The notes under the pieces: generated by a model | What the model saw: only the letters and a program-made list of their open reading frames with translations | The model's database searches: none | What the model was told of the DNA's origin: nothing | Shown here: positions 9,123 through 18,678 of the stretch, piece after piece | Layout: each line of letters starts with the position of its first letter | Numbering within the stretch: position 1 is the first letter of the stretch | DNA from: Gracilibacillus caseinilyticus | Lineage (GTDB): Bacteria; Bacillota; Bacilli; Bacillales; Amphibacillaceae | Direction: 5' to 3' | Assembly (NCBI RefSeq): GCF_022919115.1 | Contig: NZ_CP095072.1 | Span: 1 to 64,000, forward strand | Length of the DNA: 64,000 bases | Made by a program: the position numbers and the translations under genes

Positions 9123-9749
9123 TTAGTGCATGTTTTGCTGTGGTGCTTTCGCATATGCTTGCACCATAATATTCATATCTTGCTCTTTTAGCTGTGGAAT
9201 CTGGTAATAGCCATTCTTGTTTTGGTACAAGAATAACTCATAGCTCATCTCGATCAGGTTCGGAATACTGTCTGCCAGTATTCTTCGCAATACCGGATGG
9301 TTCATTTCAGCAGCTGCAGTCGTAAATCCAGAGGATGCTGCTTTGATTTGTCCTAACATAAACGAAGAATAGCATTCATCTGTTAATTGATTGACTGCCA
9401 TTTTCGGCTGTTTCGGTTGACCTGCTTTCACCCCATAGGTAACCTCGTTACTTTGTTGCATCTTGTATTGCTGTGTTGGTACTTGAGGATCCTGTCCAGA
9501 TTGAAAGGTATCCACAATCGTATTATACATTTGCAGCATAAACGATGTCTGACGCTGAAGAATACCCTTTAGCTCTTGGCATTGAATATTTTGATCATAT
9601 AATTGATACTGTTCGATTGCACCAATCAGACAACCAATCACTTCATGTGCATCAAATAACTCATGTGCACCATGATTATGAGTAGCTGTTTGATCCATCA
9701 TGTTTTGTGGCATTTGCATTCCATTTTGCGTTTGATTTTGATTTTGCAT
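9123..9749 (-). CDS. CotF-like spore coat protein
   Basis: 208 residues. The N-terminus is rich in Gln, Asn and Met (QNQNQTQNGMQMPQ), followed by a four-helix-type region HELFDAHEVIGCLIGAIEQY and a second helical block DECYSSFMLGQIKAASSGFT...HPVLRRILADSIPN, which is the CotF/coat protein family pattern. Start chosen at ATG 9749 because AAAGGAGG sits about 8 bases upstream; an upstream in-frame ATG at 9776 has none. The family localises to the spore coat or outer cortex layers, supporting an endospore-forming host. It is monocistronic and convergent with the MFS gene. Confidence 0.85.
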   Translation of the reverse strand: MQNQNQTQNGMQMPQNMMDQTATHNHGAHELFDAHEVIGCLIGAIEQYQLYDQNIQCQELKGILQRQTSFMLQMYNTIVDTFQSGQDPQVPTQQYKMQQSNEVTYGVKAGQPKQPKMAVNQLTDECYSSFMLGQIKAASSGFTTAAAEMNHPVLRRILADSIPNLIEMSYELFLYQNKNGYYQIPQLKEQDMNIMVQAYAKAPQQNMH

Positions 9750-9834
9750 ATTGTAGCCCTCCTTTGGAAAAGTCATATTTAGATTCTCCTCCGAGGTAAT
9801 AATTATGTGCTACAATTTCATCTATCTTTTCTCA

Positions 9835-11811
9835 TTATTTTGACAGCCAGACTAACATCTCACCTGGTGTCCGATTTGCCCAACTATAGTATGGAACAAG
9901 TGTAATTAAATCTGATTCAAATGTTTCTTGTTCATCTATTCGATATAATTGATGATCCCAATCACTGGAGTATGTCTTTCTCAGACCGTTTACTTTTATT
10001 ACCCCAACTCCTCCCAATACCTCAGGAGCAAAATGATAATCGAAATTACTGTCCGTAGGGATCCTCAACAAATGTAAGTCTTTCCCATTATCGACTTCTT
10101 CCGCACAATAAATGATAGGACCTCTTTGAATGGCTACCTTGTGCTGATTAGATCTCACTTTTGGATTTGCTGTCCACTTCTGAATAGTCATATCTAATTC
10201 AACCGTGACTTCATCTCCGTTCTCCCAGCTTCTATGCAAGATAACATACCCGTTTTCCGAGTTACCTTCCCATTTTTGTCCATTCACATAAATATTGCTT
10301 GTCTTAGACCAGTATGGGATTCTTAAGGCTAAACCAAATTCAGTTTCCCTATTTGTATCAATTGTAAATTTAATAATTCCATCCCATGGATAATTAGTTT
10401 TCTGATCTATTTTTATCGGGTTTTGATTTATTACAAAGGTTGAATTATTTGTTATATATAAATTAGTGTATATCACATCGTCATGAATAGTATAAATGTA
10501 TTTATTCAACGACGTTAATAATCTTGCCAGGTTCGGTGGACAACAAGCACAGCCAAACCATTCCGGACGTGTCACTTTGACATGACTCTTACCCGGATCT
10601 TTTTCACTGTATTCCGGTTTTACTTCTAATGGATTTACATAAAAGAAATGTTTGCCATCCAGAGCCATCCCGCTTATTACAGAATTATAGAGTGCTCTTT
10701 CTAATGTATCTGCATATCGTCCGTTTGCATCATTCTTTAACATATTATATGCAAAAAAGATTAGCCCCACTGATGCGCATGTTTCGCAATACATCGTATC
10801 ATTCGGCAAATCATAATCAGCTGTAAAAGCTTCCCCATTAACTGTTGAACCAATGCCGCCGGTAATATACATTCTTTTTTCTACGATGTTATTCCAAAGC
10901 CTTCTACAAGCTGTTAACATTTCCTCATCATTACTTAAATGAGCTACATCCGCCATCGCTGTACACATATAAACAAGTCTTACCGCATGTCCTTCTGCCG
11001 TATCTTGTTCTAAGATCGGCTTATGCGCTTGATAATAGCTCAGTGGAAACTTACTCATTCCTTCAATGACTGGTCTTTCGCTTTTGTCTTCCTTTCTTTG
11101 TCTTGCAAAAAAAGTAGTATCTTGACCACGTTCATACAGGAAGAACTGACTTAGTTGTAAATAGTTCTCTTCCCCTGTTATCTCATACAATTTTGCTAAA
11201 GCAATTTCAATTTCTTCATGGCCGTCATATCCTTTTATTTTGCCTTCTTCATAACCGAAATGATTGTCAATACAATCAGCTAAACGGCATGCGATACGTA
11301 ATGCTTTCTCATTATTAGTTGTTGTGTAGTAGGCAATAGCAGCTTCGATATAGTGACCTGCACAATATAATTCATGACTCTCCGCTAACATCTTAAATCT
11401 TCTTTCTGGTTCTTCTATGGAGAAATAGGTATTTAAATAGCCGTCTTTTTCTTGTGCAAGTTCTAATAAATCGATGACACTGTCAGCCAGTTCTTTTAAC
11501 TTCTCATCATTGTTATGTTGTAAAGAATATGCTACTGCTTCCAGCCATTTATACACATCACTGTCTTGAAATACCCATCCATAATGATTGCCTTCTTCCA
11601 AGCCTGCTGCAATTTTGAAATTCTCAATTGCATGGCTTTTTTCTGATGGGATCGTTTCGTCATTTCGTTCTTTTTCAATTGTGATATTTGCTTGATCATT
11701 GAGTACTTTCCATTGATACGGTATCATCTCTGTTCTAACCGTTTCTATATAATGAGACCAAAATTTATCTGATATATTTACATTCTGTTGAAACACTTGT
11801 TGCTTAGTCAC
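9835..11811 (-). CDS. GH127 beta-L-arabinofuranosidase
   Basis: About 658 residues, an (alpha/alpha)6 barrel followed by beta-domains. The zinc and catalytic cysteines of GH127 are visible: YCETC near residue 341 and GCACCPPN near residue 421, where Glu and three Cys bind Zn and one Cys is the nucleophile in characterised members. No signal peptide, so it acts in the cytoplasm on imported beta-linked arabinose oligosaccharides. Start: GTG 11811 is 9 bases after AAAGG; an ATG at 11820 directly abuts that site. It is the second gene after the GPH symporter (23-base gap) and is probably controlled by the divergent AraC regulator. Confidence 0.9.
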   Translation of the reverse strand: MTKQQVFQQNVNISDKFWSHYIETVRTEMIPYQWKVLNDQANITIEKERNDETIPSEKSHAIENFKIAAGLEEGNHYGWVFQDSDVYKWLEAVAYSLQHNNDEKLKELADSVIDLLELAQEKDGYLNTYFSIEEPERRFKMLAESHELYCAGHYIEAAIAYYTTTNNEKALRIACRLADCIDNHFGYEEGKIKGYDGHEEIEIALAKLYEITGEENYLQLSQFFLYERGQDTTFFARQRKEDKSERPVIEGMSKFPLSYYQAHKPILEQDTAEGHAVRLVYMCTAMADVAHLSNDEEMLTACRRLWNNIVEKRMYITGGIGSTVNGEAFTADYDLPNDTMYCETCASVGLIFFAYNMLKNDANGRYADTLERALYNSVISGMALDGKHFFYVNPLEVKPEYSEKDPGKSHVKVTRPEWFGCACCPPNLARLLTSLNKYIYTIHDDVIYTNLYITNNSTFVINQNPIKIDQKTNYPWDGIIKFTIDTNRETEFGLALRIPYWSKTSNIYVNGQKWEGNSENGYVILHRSWENGDEVTVELDMTIQKWTANPKVRSNQHKVAIQRGPIIYCAEEVDNGKDLHLLRIPTDSNFDYHFAPEVLGGVGVIKVNGLRKTYSSDWDHQLYRIDEQETFESDLITLVPYYSWANRTPGEMLVWLSK

Positions 11812-11834
11812 AATAAACATCCTTTCTTTTAACG

Positions 11835-13196
11835 TTAGCTTGTCTGATTAGCAGTTAAGTACTGCCTTATTTTGTCTTCTTGTTTCTCATAAGGGCGGTA
11901 GAATATCATCGGGATGACTCCAAGTGCAAAGATAATAGCAGGCAACCAAATAAAAATAAATTGAATGCCTAATAGTGAAGTATCTGTTTGTACTTCATTC
12001 GGAACATAACCTACAGCATTCAAGATAAGCGTTGGAATAAACCCACCTAATCCTGAACCTGCTTTAATACAAAAGGCACTTCCAATTGCTGTTAAAAAAC
12101 CACTTGCACGAAGACCCGTTCTCCATTCTCCATAATCTACTGTATCTGAAAGCATCGCAAACGGCATGGAACAAGCAATTCCAGATCCAATATTACCTAT
12201 AATCCAACCAACAATAATAATGCTGAGTACGTCTTCACCAGTAAACATAATGACTTGCCCAAATGCTGCAAGTGCGAAACCGAGAATAGTTGTCGTATAT
12301 TTGTTACTGATTTTAACTATAAATGGAATGACCATCATACCTAGTACTTGAATAACAGAAATACCATTAATCAATGGGACAAGACCTTTGTCGCCAATAT
12401 TGTATTCAAAATAGTATACTAATGTGGAAGTACGTACAGTAAGCGCTATCCAAAAGATTAAATTAGCTGCTACAACTAGTACCCAGGGCCAATTTCCTTT
12501 GACTGCCTTTATACTTTGTTTCATTGGCAATTTCTTTATTTTTGTTGTATTTATTTCTCTTAGATCCGAAAATGCAATAAGAAACATAACCACTGCAATA
12601 ACTGCTGCTACCGCTACAGTAATGGTGAAGCCTTTTTGTTCATTCCCCCCACCAAAAAATGCAACTAATGGCAGAGTAAAAGTAACAGCTGCAAAATTCC
12701 CAATATTGCCACCAACCATACGGAACGAATTCAAAATGACACGTTCATTCGGATCTCTTGACAGGTTGGGAAGAATTGCTGTGATAGGTGTAGAAATACC
12801 CGTATAACATATACCGGCCAGAATATATGTCACTGCAGCATAAACAATTTTCCATGTCCCATCGAGGTCTGGCGTTGTAAACGTCAATACTGTAAAAAAT
12901 GCAAACGGAATACATAACCACAAGAAATATGGTCTGCTTTGACCATATTTAGACTTCGTATGATCAATGATAAATCCCCATATTGGTGCATCGATTGCAT
13001 CAATGAGGCGAGTTAACAATAACAAGGTTCCTGCAACCCCAACCGATAGACCAAAAACATCGGTGTAGAAATACAGTAAATAACCAGTAATGATACAATA
13101 AAGCAGATTTCCCCCTGTATCCGTCAATGAGTAACTGATACGTCGATGAAAAGGTACTTTATCCACTTTATCCGACAGCATGTTTTTATTTTCCAT
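11835..13196 (-). CDS. GPH family sugar:cation symporter
   Basis: About 453 residues with 12 hydrophobic helices. The GPH hallmarks are present: RISYSLTDTGGNLLYCIITG at the N-terminus, LTRLIDAIDAPIWGFIIDHT (the LxDaxtDPimG-type motif that holds cation-binding Asp residues) and RPYFLWLCIPFA. Such carriers import glycosides with Na+ or H+. Start ATG 13196 follows GGAGG by 8 bases; an earlier ATG at 13211 does not. Co-oriented and adjacent to the GH127 gene, so it most likely supplies the beta-arabino-oligosaccharide that the enzyme hydrolyses. Confidence 0.9.
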   Translation of the reverse strand: MENKNMLSDKVDKVPFHRRISYSLTDTGGNLLYCIITGYLLYFYTDVFGLSVGVAGTLLLLTRLIDAIDAPIWGFIIDHTKSKYGQSRPYFLWLCIPFAFFTVLTFTTPDLDGTWKIVYAAVTYILAGICYTGISTPITAILPNLSRDPNERVILNSFRMVGGNIGNFAAVTFTLPLVAFFGGGNEQKGFTITVAVAAVIAVVMFLIAFSDLREINTTKIKKLPMKQSIKAVKGNWPWVLVVAANLIFWIALTVRTSTLVYYFEYNIGDKGLVPLINGISVIQVLGMMVIPFIVKISNKYTTTILGFALAAFGQVIMFTGEDVLSIIIVGWIIGNIGSGIACSMPFAMLSDTVDYGEWRTGLRASGFLTAIGSAFCIKAGSGLGGFIPTLILNAVGYVPNEVQTDTSLLGIQFIFIWLPAIIFALGVIPMIFYRPYEKQEDKIRQYLTANQTS

Positions 13197-13221
13197 GATG
13201 CAAACCTCCATATTTCATGAT

Positions 13222-13241
13222 GTCAGAAAACGTTTTCTTTT
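13222..13241 (-). promoter_or_regulatory. Palindromic operator (cre-like or local LacI/CcpA type)
   Basis: AGAAAACGTTTTCT is a perfect 14-base palindrome with the central CG typical of LacI/GalR-family sites, 30-45 bases upstream of the symporter start. It departs from the consensus cre at its outer TG. Confidence 0.45.
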
Positions 13242-13310
13242 AAGTCATAAACTAACTAAGGCATAATACGTATTATGAAGCTAACGATTTGTTAACTTGA
13301 TATAAATCAT

Positions 13311-13324
13311 TGTAAGCGCTCTTT
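13311..13324. promoter_or_regulatory. Candidate cre (CcpA) site
   Basis: TGTAAGCGCTCTTT matches TGWAANCGNTNWCA at 12 of 14 positions (last two differ). It lies in the control region of the GPH-GH127 operon, consistent with carbon catabolite repression. Confidence 0.45.
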
Positions 13325-13437
13325 ACGGTGATTAAAACAGTCATTTTTGTAGTTTTGGTGTCTTTTTCCGACAATTGAGCTTTATTTAACTTTAAATAAA
13401 ATGTAGAATCGATTGTATGAACAGTCCATTTTAAAGC

Positions 13438-13645
13438 CTGTTCAAAAAATTTCCAAATGAGAAGAAAGTAGGTCCAGGCAGCGAAGGTTCGAGTAGCAGA
13501 GCGTATGTATTTCCATAAGTGAGCACAAAGGAAAGCTCCATAGATTCTACATCGCACGCCGGAACAGTGTTCTTCTTTTCCAAGCAATGGAGAAACAAGC
13601 TAACGAAGAGATTCGCCGCTTATCATTTGGTGACTTTTTGAACAT
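13438..13645. mobile_element. MITE-like element with 27-base terminal inverted repeats
   Basis: Left end 13438-13464 (CTGTTCAAAAAATTTCCAAA...) and right end 13619-13645 are inverted copies of each other at about 22 of 27 positions. The sequence TTTAAAG occurs just outside both ends (13430-13436 and 13650-13656) as a possible target duplication. A 104-codon open frame crosses the interior but continues outside the element and resembles nothing. No transposase inside. Tentative: a non-autonomous transposable or palindromic repeat unit. Confidence 0.6.
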
Positions 13646-13764
13646 CCTCTTTAAAGTATTGATAATTTAAGTTTACTATCAAGCAATCTTATATAATATT
13701 TGGTGCATAAAAACGACTTATGGTTGAGCGAAGATACACTATTCAGCTTGGAGGTAATGTTTAC

Positions 13765-14712
13765 ATGAACATGCTATGGAAAATAAACATCGAAAGACCT
13801 GTTGCCTATTACAAATCAGGTCAATTCGTCAGTAATAACGGATGGAAGCATAAAAAAATGAAACTAACGAAGGATTTTGAAATTATCATCGGAGTTCATA
13901 AATCTATATTTATTCAAATAGAAAATAAACAATTTGAGATTCAACATGGTGATGTATTATTGATACCACCTGGGTTAAGTTATTTTGGTTATCACCCTTC
14001 TGAAAATGATGCTAGTTTTTTCTGGTTGCATTTTTTTCCACAATCAAAGACAGACAGATATCCAACAGACAAGTTTATTAATCACCTAATAGGATCGTTA
14101 ATCGATCATCATCGAGATTCAATTAATAATGCGGCCTTTCTTCCAGATTTTTTTTCGTTAAGATATACAAACAAACCATTTATCTTAATGAACCAGATAT
14201 TAGACATTGCAAATAATTCTTATTACAGCACCTTTGCAGTCGATTATCTTGTAACAGAAATGCTTATTGAATTAACCGAACAATTTAGTAAACGTTATTT
14301 GCAATTGCATACAGATCAATATGAAAACACACATAAATTCAACCAAATATTGGAGTGGATTCGTGTCAATATTTACGAGGATATACATGTAAAAGATGTA
14401 GCCGACAATTTTTCCATGAATGCAGATCATTTAACCAGGGTTTTCAAAAAGAGTATTGGCATGAGTACGATTAAATATATAAATACGTTAAAACTGAACA
14501 AAGCAAAAGAATTACTATGTACGACTAATAAGACAATCAAAGAAATTTCCTATCAATTAAATTTTAAAGATGATAAGTATTTTATGAAATTATTTAAAAA
14601 CTACGAAGGAATGACTCCTAGTCAATTTCGGGATGCCTATACAAATACTTATATAAACACTCGTGCTGTAGATCCGGATATACCTGTTCCTGACCATTTG
14701 AACTTCAAATAA
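13765..14712 (+). CDS. AraC family transcriptional regulator of the GH127/GPH operon
   Basis: About 315 residues. An N-terminal AraC cupin-like ligand domain (QHGDVLLIPPGLSYFGYHPS) is followed by a C-terminal double helix-turn-helix: IHVKDVADNFSMNADHLTRV and TIKEISYQLNFKDDKYFMKL with the closing GMTPSQFRD motif. GGAGG stands 10 bases before ATG 13765; a GTG/ATG at 13720 has no site. It is divergent from the symporter-GH127 operon, the usual layout for a local activator that senses the imported sugar. Confidence 0.85.
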   Translation: MNMLWKINIERPVAYYKSGQFVSNNGWKHKKMKLTKDFEIIIGVHKSIFIQIENKQFEIQHGDVLLIPPGLSYFGYHPSENDASFFWLHFFPQSKTDRYPTDKFINHLIGSLIDHHRDSINNAAFLPDFFSLRYTNKPFILMNQILDIANNSYYSTFAVDYLVTEMLIELTEQFSKRYLQLHTDQYENTHKFNQILEWIRVNIYEDIHVKDVADNFSMNADHLTRVFKKSIGMSTIKYINTLKLNKAKELLCTTNKTIKEISYQLNFKDDKYFMKLFKNYEGMTPSQFRDAYTNTYINTRAVDPDIPVPDHLNFK

Positions 14713-14864
14713 TTGAATTAATTAAGAAAAAACAGAAAATTTCAGCTTATATTTCTTTACAGGATTAGCTGTGGATGATTGAAGAAATCTCCATTACAAT
14801 TAATGGAACGTCTGTCACGAATATGGACGGAGATGTTAATGTATTGTTCTTTTGAGGTGATCAA

Positions 14865-15126
14865 ATGATAAGTAACGACAACTACAGAATGGAACGACGG
14901 GATGCTGCTGAAAATCGTCAGCGGATCTTATAAGTAGTATATCGCCTTTTTTTCAAACGGGATGTAGAGAAAGTAACCATGAATCAAATTGCTAAAGAAG
15001 CAGAAGCCGGCATCGGCGCTGGCACACTTTACCGAAGATATAACAATAAAGCGGAAGTATGTCTGATTTAATCAAAGGCCATTTTCGTGGATTATATAAA
15101 GTGGCCAATAGTACGGATTATGTAAG
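14865..15126 (+). pseudogene. TetR family regulator remnant, truncated by a repeat element
   Basis: From ATG 14865 (GAGGTGAT just upstream) the frame reads RRDAAENRQRIL, stop, then VVYRLFFKRDVEKVTMNQIA and GAGTLYRRYNNKAEVC, an unmistakable TetR helix-turn-helix. There is an in-frame TAA at about 14931 and a one-base shift near 15066, after which SDLIKGHFRGLYKVAN continues in another frame. Homology ends where the repeat element's end begins (15109). The ligand-binding domain is missing. A duplicated EA codon pair (AKEAEAGIGAG) is a further lesion. A non-functional relic. Confidence 0.8.
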
Positions 15127-15546
15127 CTAGCGTAGTAGTCATTTTGAAATGTTGTTATTGGTAGGATACCGCTCCGGTCAACCACTTAGCTTCAGCACCT
15201 GCACGTCTGCGGGAGTCTACATGGTTGGTCTGCGCTATCGTACAGACTCTACAAGGGGACAAAACCAGCTTGGCACACCATACATTTGTCTTCGTTCTTT
15301 TTAGCGATACAAATCTCGATGCGCTGTTTCAAACGTTGCAGCTCTTTACTTAAGCTGAAGATCCACTTTGTCTGTGCCTGTATCGCTTTGAAGTGAGCTT
15401 CCTCGGCACAAGGCAGCAAAGAAGCAGTTCAAGAGTAGTAGCCTATTAAGCCGCGCTCACAGGACAAGGAGCATTTTTCCGGAGCTTTTCGTAGCACAGT
15501 AAAAATGTCAAAATCACCAAATGGAATAATACTTTATATCATTAGG
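15109..15546. mobile_element. Dispersed repeat element, copy A (degenerate, shortened)
   Basis: Begins with TAGTACGGATTATGTAA, close to the terminal repeat of copies B and C, continues with GGATACCGCTCCGGTCAACC, AGCTTCAGCACCTGCACG and GAGTCTACATGGTTGGTCTG, and later carries AGCTGAAGATCCACTTTGTC and GGCACAAGGCAGCAAAGAAG, all shared with copy C in the same order and direction. The right end (near ACTTTATATCATTAG) is poorly conserved. It holds no gene. Confidence 0.75.
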
Positions 15547-15614
15547 AAAAAAGTATTTTTACTTAGCATAAAACTTACTACATAACTAAATTGTCATTAC
15601 TTCGCAGCATTCTT

Positions 15615-16268
15615 CTACTCATGCTTCATGATCACTAAAAGCACTAAAAAAATAATGGGAGATGTACAAAAAAACAACAACAAAACCGGTAACCATTGGA
15701 AGATGACGTACAAATACACAAAGCTGATTATTCCAATCGACAGCGAAAGAATCGGATGAGCCGTCATACAGCGTGCAGCAACGGTGAAAATTTTGGTATC
15801 AAACATTGGAACGAGTACACAAACATACAACGTATAAATAAAACCGATAAATGCAATCAAAAGAAAGATACTGCTTAACATTGGATGCTGATAAGCTGCA
15901 GCATACCAGAAATCAACAAGCAAGACAGCTAGAGCCAGAGCCAAAATCCCGCCTGTTTTCATACTTTTTTTATAATTTTGTCTGTATGCCAAAAGAAAAT
16001 CCTTCAACAAATGGACCTCTTCTTTTGTAAGAAATGCTTTTACAACGGTACTTAGCGCAGTTATTGAAGGAATGAAGAGTAAAGGCATAGTAACTAAGAG
16101 CATTACAATAAGTGTCACCATCACTTCTATTGTTTCCGCTAACAATAGATTGACGAACAGGAACACAATCGGAATATTAACAATTAGCCAGATCAAATTC
16201 GAAAAGGCAAACCGTGCAACCCATTCCGCAACCACATAAAAACGGCCCATCATACCAGCTTGTTGCAT
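15615..16268 (-). CDS. YesL family membrane protein (DUF624)
   Basis: About 217 residues with five or six hydrophobic segments. The early segment FSNLIWLIVNIPIVFLFVNL and the pattern of a cytoplasmic loop followed by paired helices match YesL/YteU-type DUF624 proteins, which are found beside carbohydrate ABC transporter genes and are thought to be membrane auxiliary or sensory proteins; their biochemical role is not established. ATG 16268 has GAGGTG 6 bases upstream; two earlier starts (16274, 16277) are too close. Last gene of the glycosidase operon, 15 bases after the GH95 gene. Confidence 0.8.
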   Translation of the reverse strand: MQQAGMMGRFYVVAEWVARFAFSNLIWLIVNIPIVFLFVNLLLAETIEVMVTLIVMLLVTMPLLFIPSITALSTVVKAFLTKEEVHLLKDFLLAYRQNYKKSMKTGGILALALAVLLVDFWYAAAYQHPMLSSIFLLIAFIGFIYTLYVCVLVPMFDTKIFTVAARCMTAHPILSLSIGIISFVYLYVIFQWLPVLLLFFCTSPIIFLVLLVIMKHE

Positions 16269-16282
16269 ACACATCACCTCTC

Positions 16283-18658
16283 TTAAATTGAATAAATATC
16301 TACCGTTTGCCCTTGCGGCAGCTTTACATGCAATACACGATCACTCGCCGTAATGGCAGCTTCTTCCGTCCACTCGTAACGATCCGCGAAAGCAGGCATT
16401 ACCACCTGTATGTCTGTGGATCTAGTTGCCGTAATCGAAACCGAAAATTTCCGTTCAGTTTGATTCCACTGAAAACTGCATGTACCTGAACAAAAATGAA
16501 AATCCGTAACCTTTCCGTGCTCCCATGTGACAGGTAATGCTGGCAATAGCTTAATTTTCTTCGGTGATACAAAAAATAACATTTCCTGAATAGCATTGAC
16601 GATGCCGAGATTCGCGTCCATTTGGACCGGCGCAGTGTTTATATCCATTGTCAGCCCCATATTACGCCAATCATTGTGAAGCGTATATAAATTAGGCAAT
16701 AAACAGGAGCGCATCAAATGCTCCAAGCTTTTCAATGCGTGATCCGATTCCTCCAGTCGTGCATAGATACTAGCCATATGCGCAAACGACCAGCCTGTCT
16801 GTGCACCCAATTCCCGGTTTTGGACCGCTTTACGACAGGCCTGAAACAATTCATCCTCTTCTTCATATCCAGGAAAAATTGGATAAAGGTGTGAGAGATG
16901 ACGATGGTGCTCGTTTTCTTCAAATCTGTCACCCATCCATTCACGAAGGGCTCCTGTGTCAGTAATTTGATAAGGTGGAATTTTTTCCAGCATTCCCTTC
17001 CAAACTGCTACATCCGCTTGATAGACATCCAGATGAATACTCGCTGTCACTAAATTCGTTAACAACTCCTTCAGTACAGCAAAATCCATCGTCGCATTCA
17101 TCGCAGTCGGCATTGGGTGCGCTACTGGTTTACTCGTATCTGGCATAAAATTACCAGGCGTATTTTCTGGTGAGACAGAAGGATAATAACGGTAATAACC
17201 ATCTTCCTGTTCGACTAGAAAATCCTGATAAAACAAGGCTACCTCTTTCATAAAAGGTAAAGCCTTTTCCTTCAGGAAGGTCTCATCCCCACTAAACTGA
17301 TAGTATTGGTAAAAATGCTCGGCTAACCATCCGCCAGCAGCCGTCCAGTTCATAATGACCGGAACAATCTGGTTCGGTGTCCCAATATCCGGAGTTGTAC
17401 CAGCAGGGATATAAATGCCTCGACAGCCATACAATTTTTGCGCATTATCCCGGAAGTCTTCGATCAAACCCAGATAATAATCGGCAAGCGCTTGATTATA
17501 TGCAGTTAAACCACCAACATTGACATGCCAATACATCATCTGAATATTTTCATTCGCCATTCGATGACTCCACATTAACCGATAATCACCATGCCACAAG
17601 CCATACATTGAAAATGGCTGTCCGGCTACGCTTGTGCCAGATATAAATAAATAGCGTCCATAAGCCCACAATTTTTCATAGAGCTTGTGTGGTGCACCAC
17701 TCCGATAAGCCTGTAATAATAACGCCTCATTGGACTCATGCGAATTCTGACCGGATAACCTGAAATCAGATGAAAAATATAATGGCTGATAAACAACTAG
17801 ATGCTCCTGCAATAATGCGTCGTAACCTTTCTGTGATGCGATTAATTGTTCGCTCAGCTGATGCCACTTTTCCGTATAGCCATCTGCTTCAATAAAAATT
17901 TTCACCTGCACTTCTATTTCATTAGCATCGTGACACGTTATCACTCCCTCATGACTGGTACACCTTCCTTGATCAGTTCTTACGATAGCGACAGCCCCAT
18001 ATGTTTTTCCATTATCGTTAGTTGCTTTAAAATAAATAAACGGTTGCTTTGATTCAATGACAGTTGTCCTAGCAATCTCCTCGTATCGATCCTTTAGATG
18101 TACGGAATCAGTTGGGTGCAAGGCAAATCCGATTTCTGCATTTACAGCCCTTTGTCGATCGGCTCTAATACGGTAGACTAAGACATCCTCAGCATGAGAC
18201 ACAAACAATTCTCTCCAATATGTCGTGTCTTCTCCTTTCCAAGTCACTGCAATTTCGCCAGTGGTCATATTAAGTCCTCTCCTGTATTGAGTAAACCCCT
18301 GTTCATTATCCATCTTTAACATCAGATCGACTAATGGCAAAGGACTTTGCAACGTTGAGTTATAGCCAGTTTTCTTCAATTCGTTCGTCAGGTGCCAGCT
18401 AGCTTCTTCAAATGCTTCATTATCCATCATGGTGCGTGTCTCTTCCAACGTATGGCTGAGATCCGGCAGCTTTCCTTTTTCACCTAAATGCCAAAGCCTG
18501 CTATGATTCAATAAAATCGTTTCGGTATGAATCGCGCCATATACCGCCGCACCAATCTCTCCGTTCCCTGCTGGTAAGGCTTCTCGCCATTTATTTCGCC
18601 ACCAAGAGGCTGGATAATCGAGGATCAGCTTGTGTCGATCCGCAATTTTTTCAAACAA
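16283..18658 (-). CDS. GH95-family glycoside hydrolase (alpha-L-fucosidase/galactosidase type)
   Basis: About 791 residues, no signal peptide. The N-terminal domain begins LDYPASWWRNKWREALPAGN and continues with GEIGAAVYG and ILLNHSRLWHLG; the C-terminal barrel has WTAAGGWLAEHFYQYYQFSG, HRHLSHLYPIFPG and QMDANLGIVNAIQEMLF, all GH95 landmarks. Characterised members hydrolyse alpha-1,2-L-fucosyl or alpha-L-galactosyl ends, as in xyloglucan or pectin side chains, with inversion. Start TTG 18658 has AAAGGAGG 7 bases upstream; an ATG at 18679 overlaps the preceding stop and lacks a site. Substrate assignment within the family is uncertain. Confidence 0.85.
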   Translation of the reverse strand: MFEKIADRHKLILDYPASWWRNKWREALPAGNGEIGAAVYGAIHTETILLNHSRLWHLGEKGKLPDLSHTLEETRTMMDNEAFEEASWHLTNELKKTGYNSTLQSPLPLVDLMLKMDNEQGFTQYRRGLNMTTGEIAVTWKGEDTTYWRELFVSHAEDVLVYRIRADRQRAVNAEIGFALHPTDSVHLKDRYEEIARTTVIESKQPFIYFKATNDNGKTYGAVAIVRTDQGRCTSHEGVITCHDANEIEVQVKIFIEADGYTEKWHQLSEQLIASQKGYDALLQEHLVVYQPLYFSSDFRLSGQNSHESNEALLLQAYRSGAPHKLYEKLWAYGRYLFISGTSVAGQPFSMYGLWHGDYRLMWSHRMANENIQMMYWHVNVGGLTAYNQALADYYLGLIEDFRDNAQKLYGCRGIYIPAGTTPDIGTPNQIVPVIMNWTAAGGWLAEHFYQYYQFSGDETFLKEKALPFMKEVALFYQDFLVEQEDGYYRYYPSVSPENTPGNFMPDTSKPVAHPMPTAMNATMDFAVLKELLTNLVTASIHLDVYQADVAVWKGMLEKIPPYQITDTGALREWMGDRFEENEHHRHLSHLYPIFPGYEEEDELFQACRKAVQNRELGAQTGWSFAHMASIYARLEESDHALKSLEHLMRSCLLPNLYTLHNDWRNMGLTMDINTAPVQMDANLGIVNAIQEMLFFVSPKKIKLLPALPVTWEHGKVTDFHFCSGTCSFQWNQTERKFSVSITATRSTDIQVVMPAFADRYEWTEEAAITASDRVLHVKLPQGQTVDIYSI

Positions 18659-18678
18659 AGAAATACCTCCTTTCTTCA

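Noticed and set aside
13273..13587. 104-codon minus-strand frame, first thought to be an IS4-type transposase tail
   Set aside because: It runs across one end of the 208-bp inverted-repeat element and has no ribosome site or real motif; the similarity to RCRIYG-type tails is superficial.
14774..14854. 26-codon frame before the TetR remnant
   Set aside because: No ribosome site or recognisable content; may be part of the same decayed gene region.
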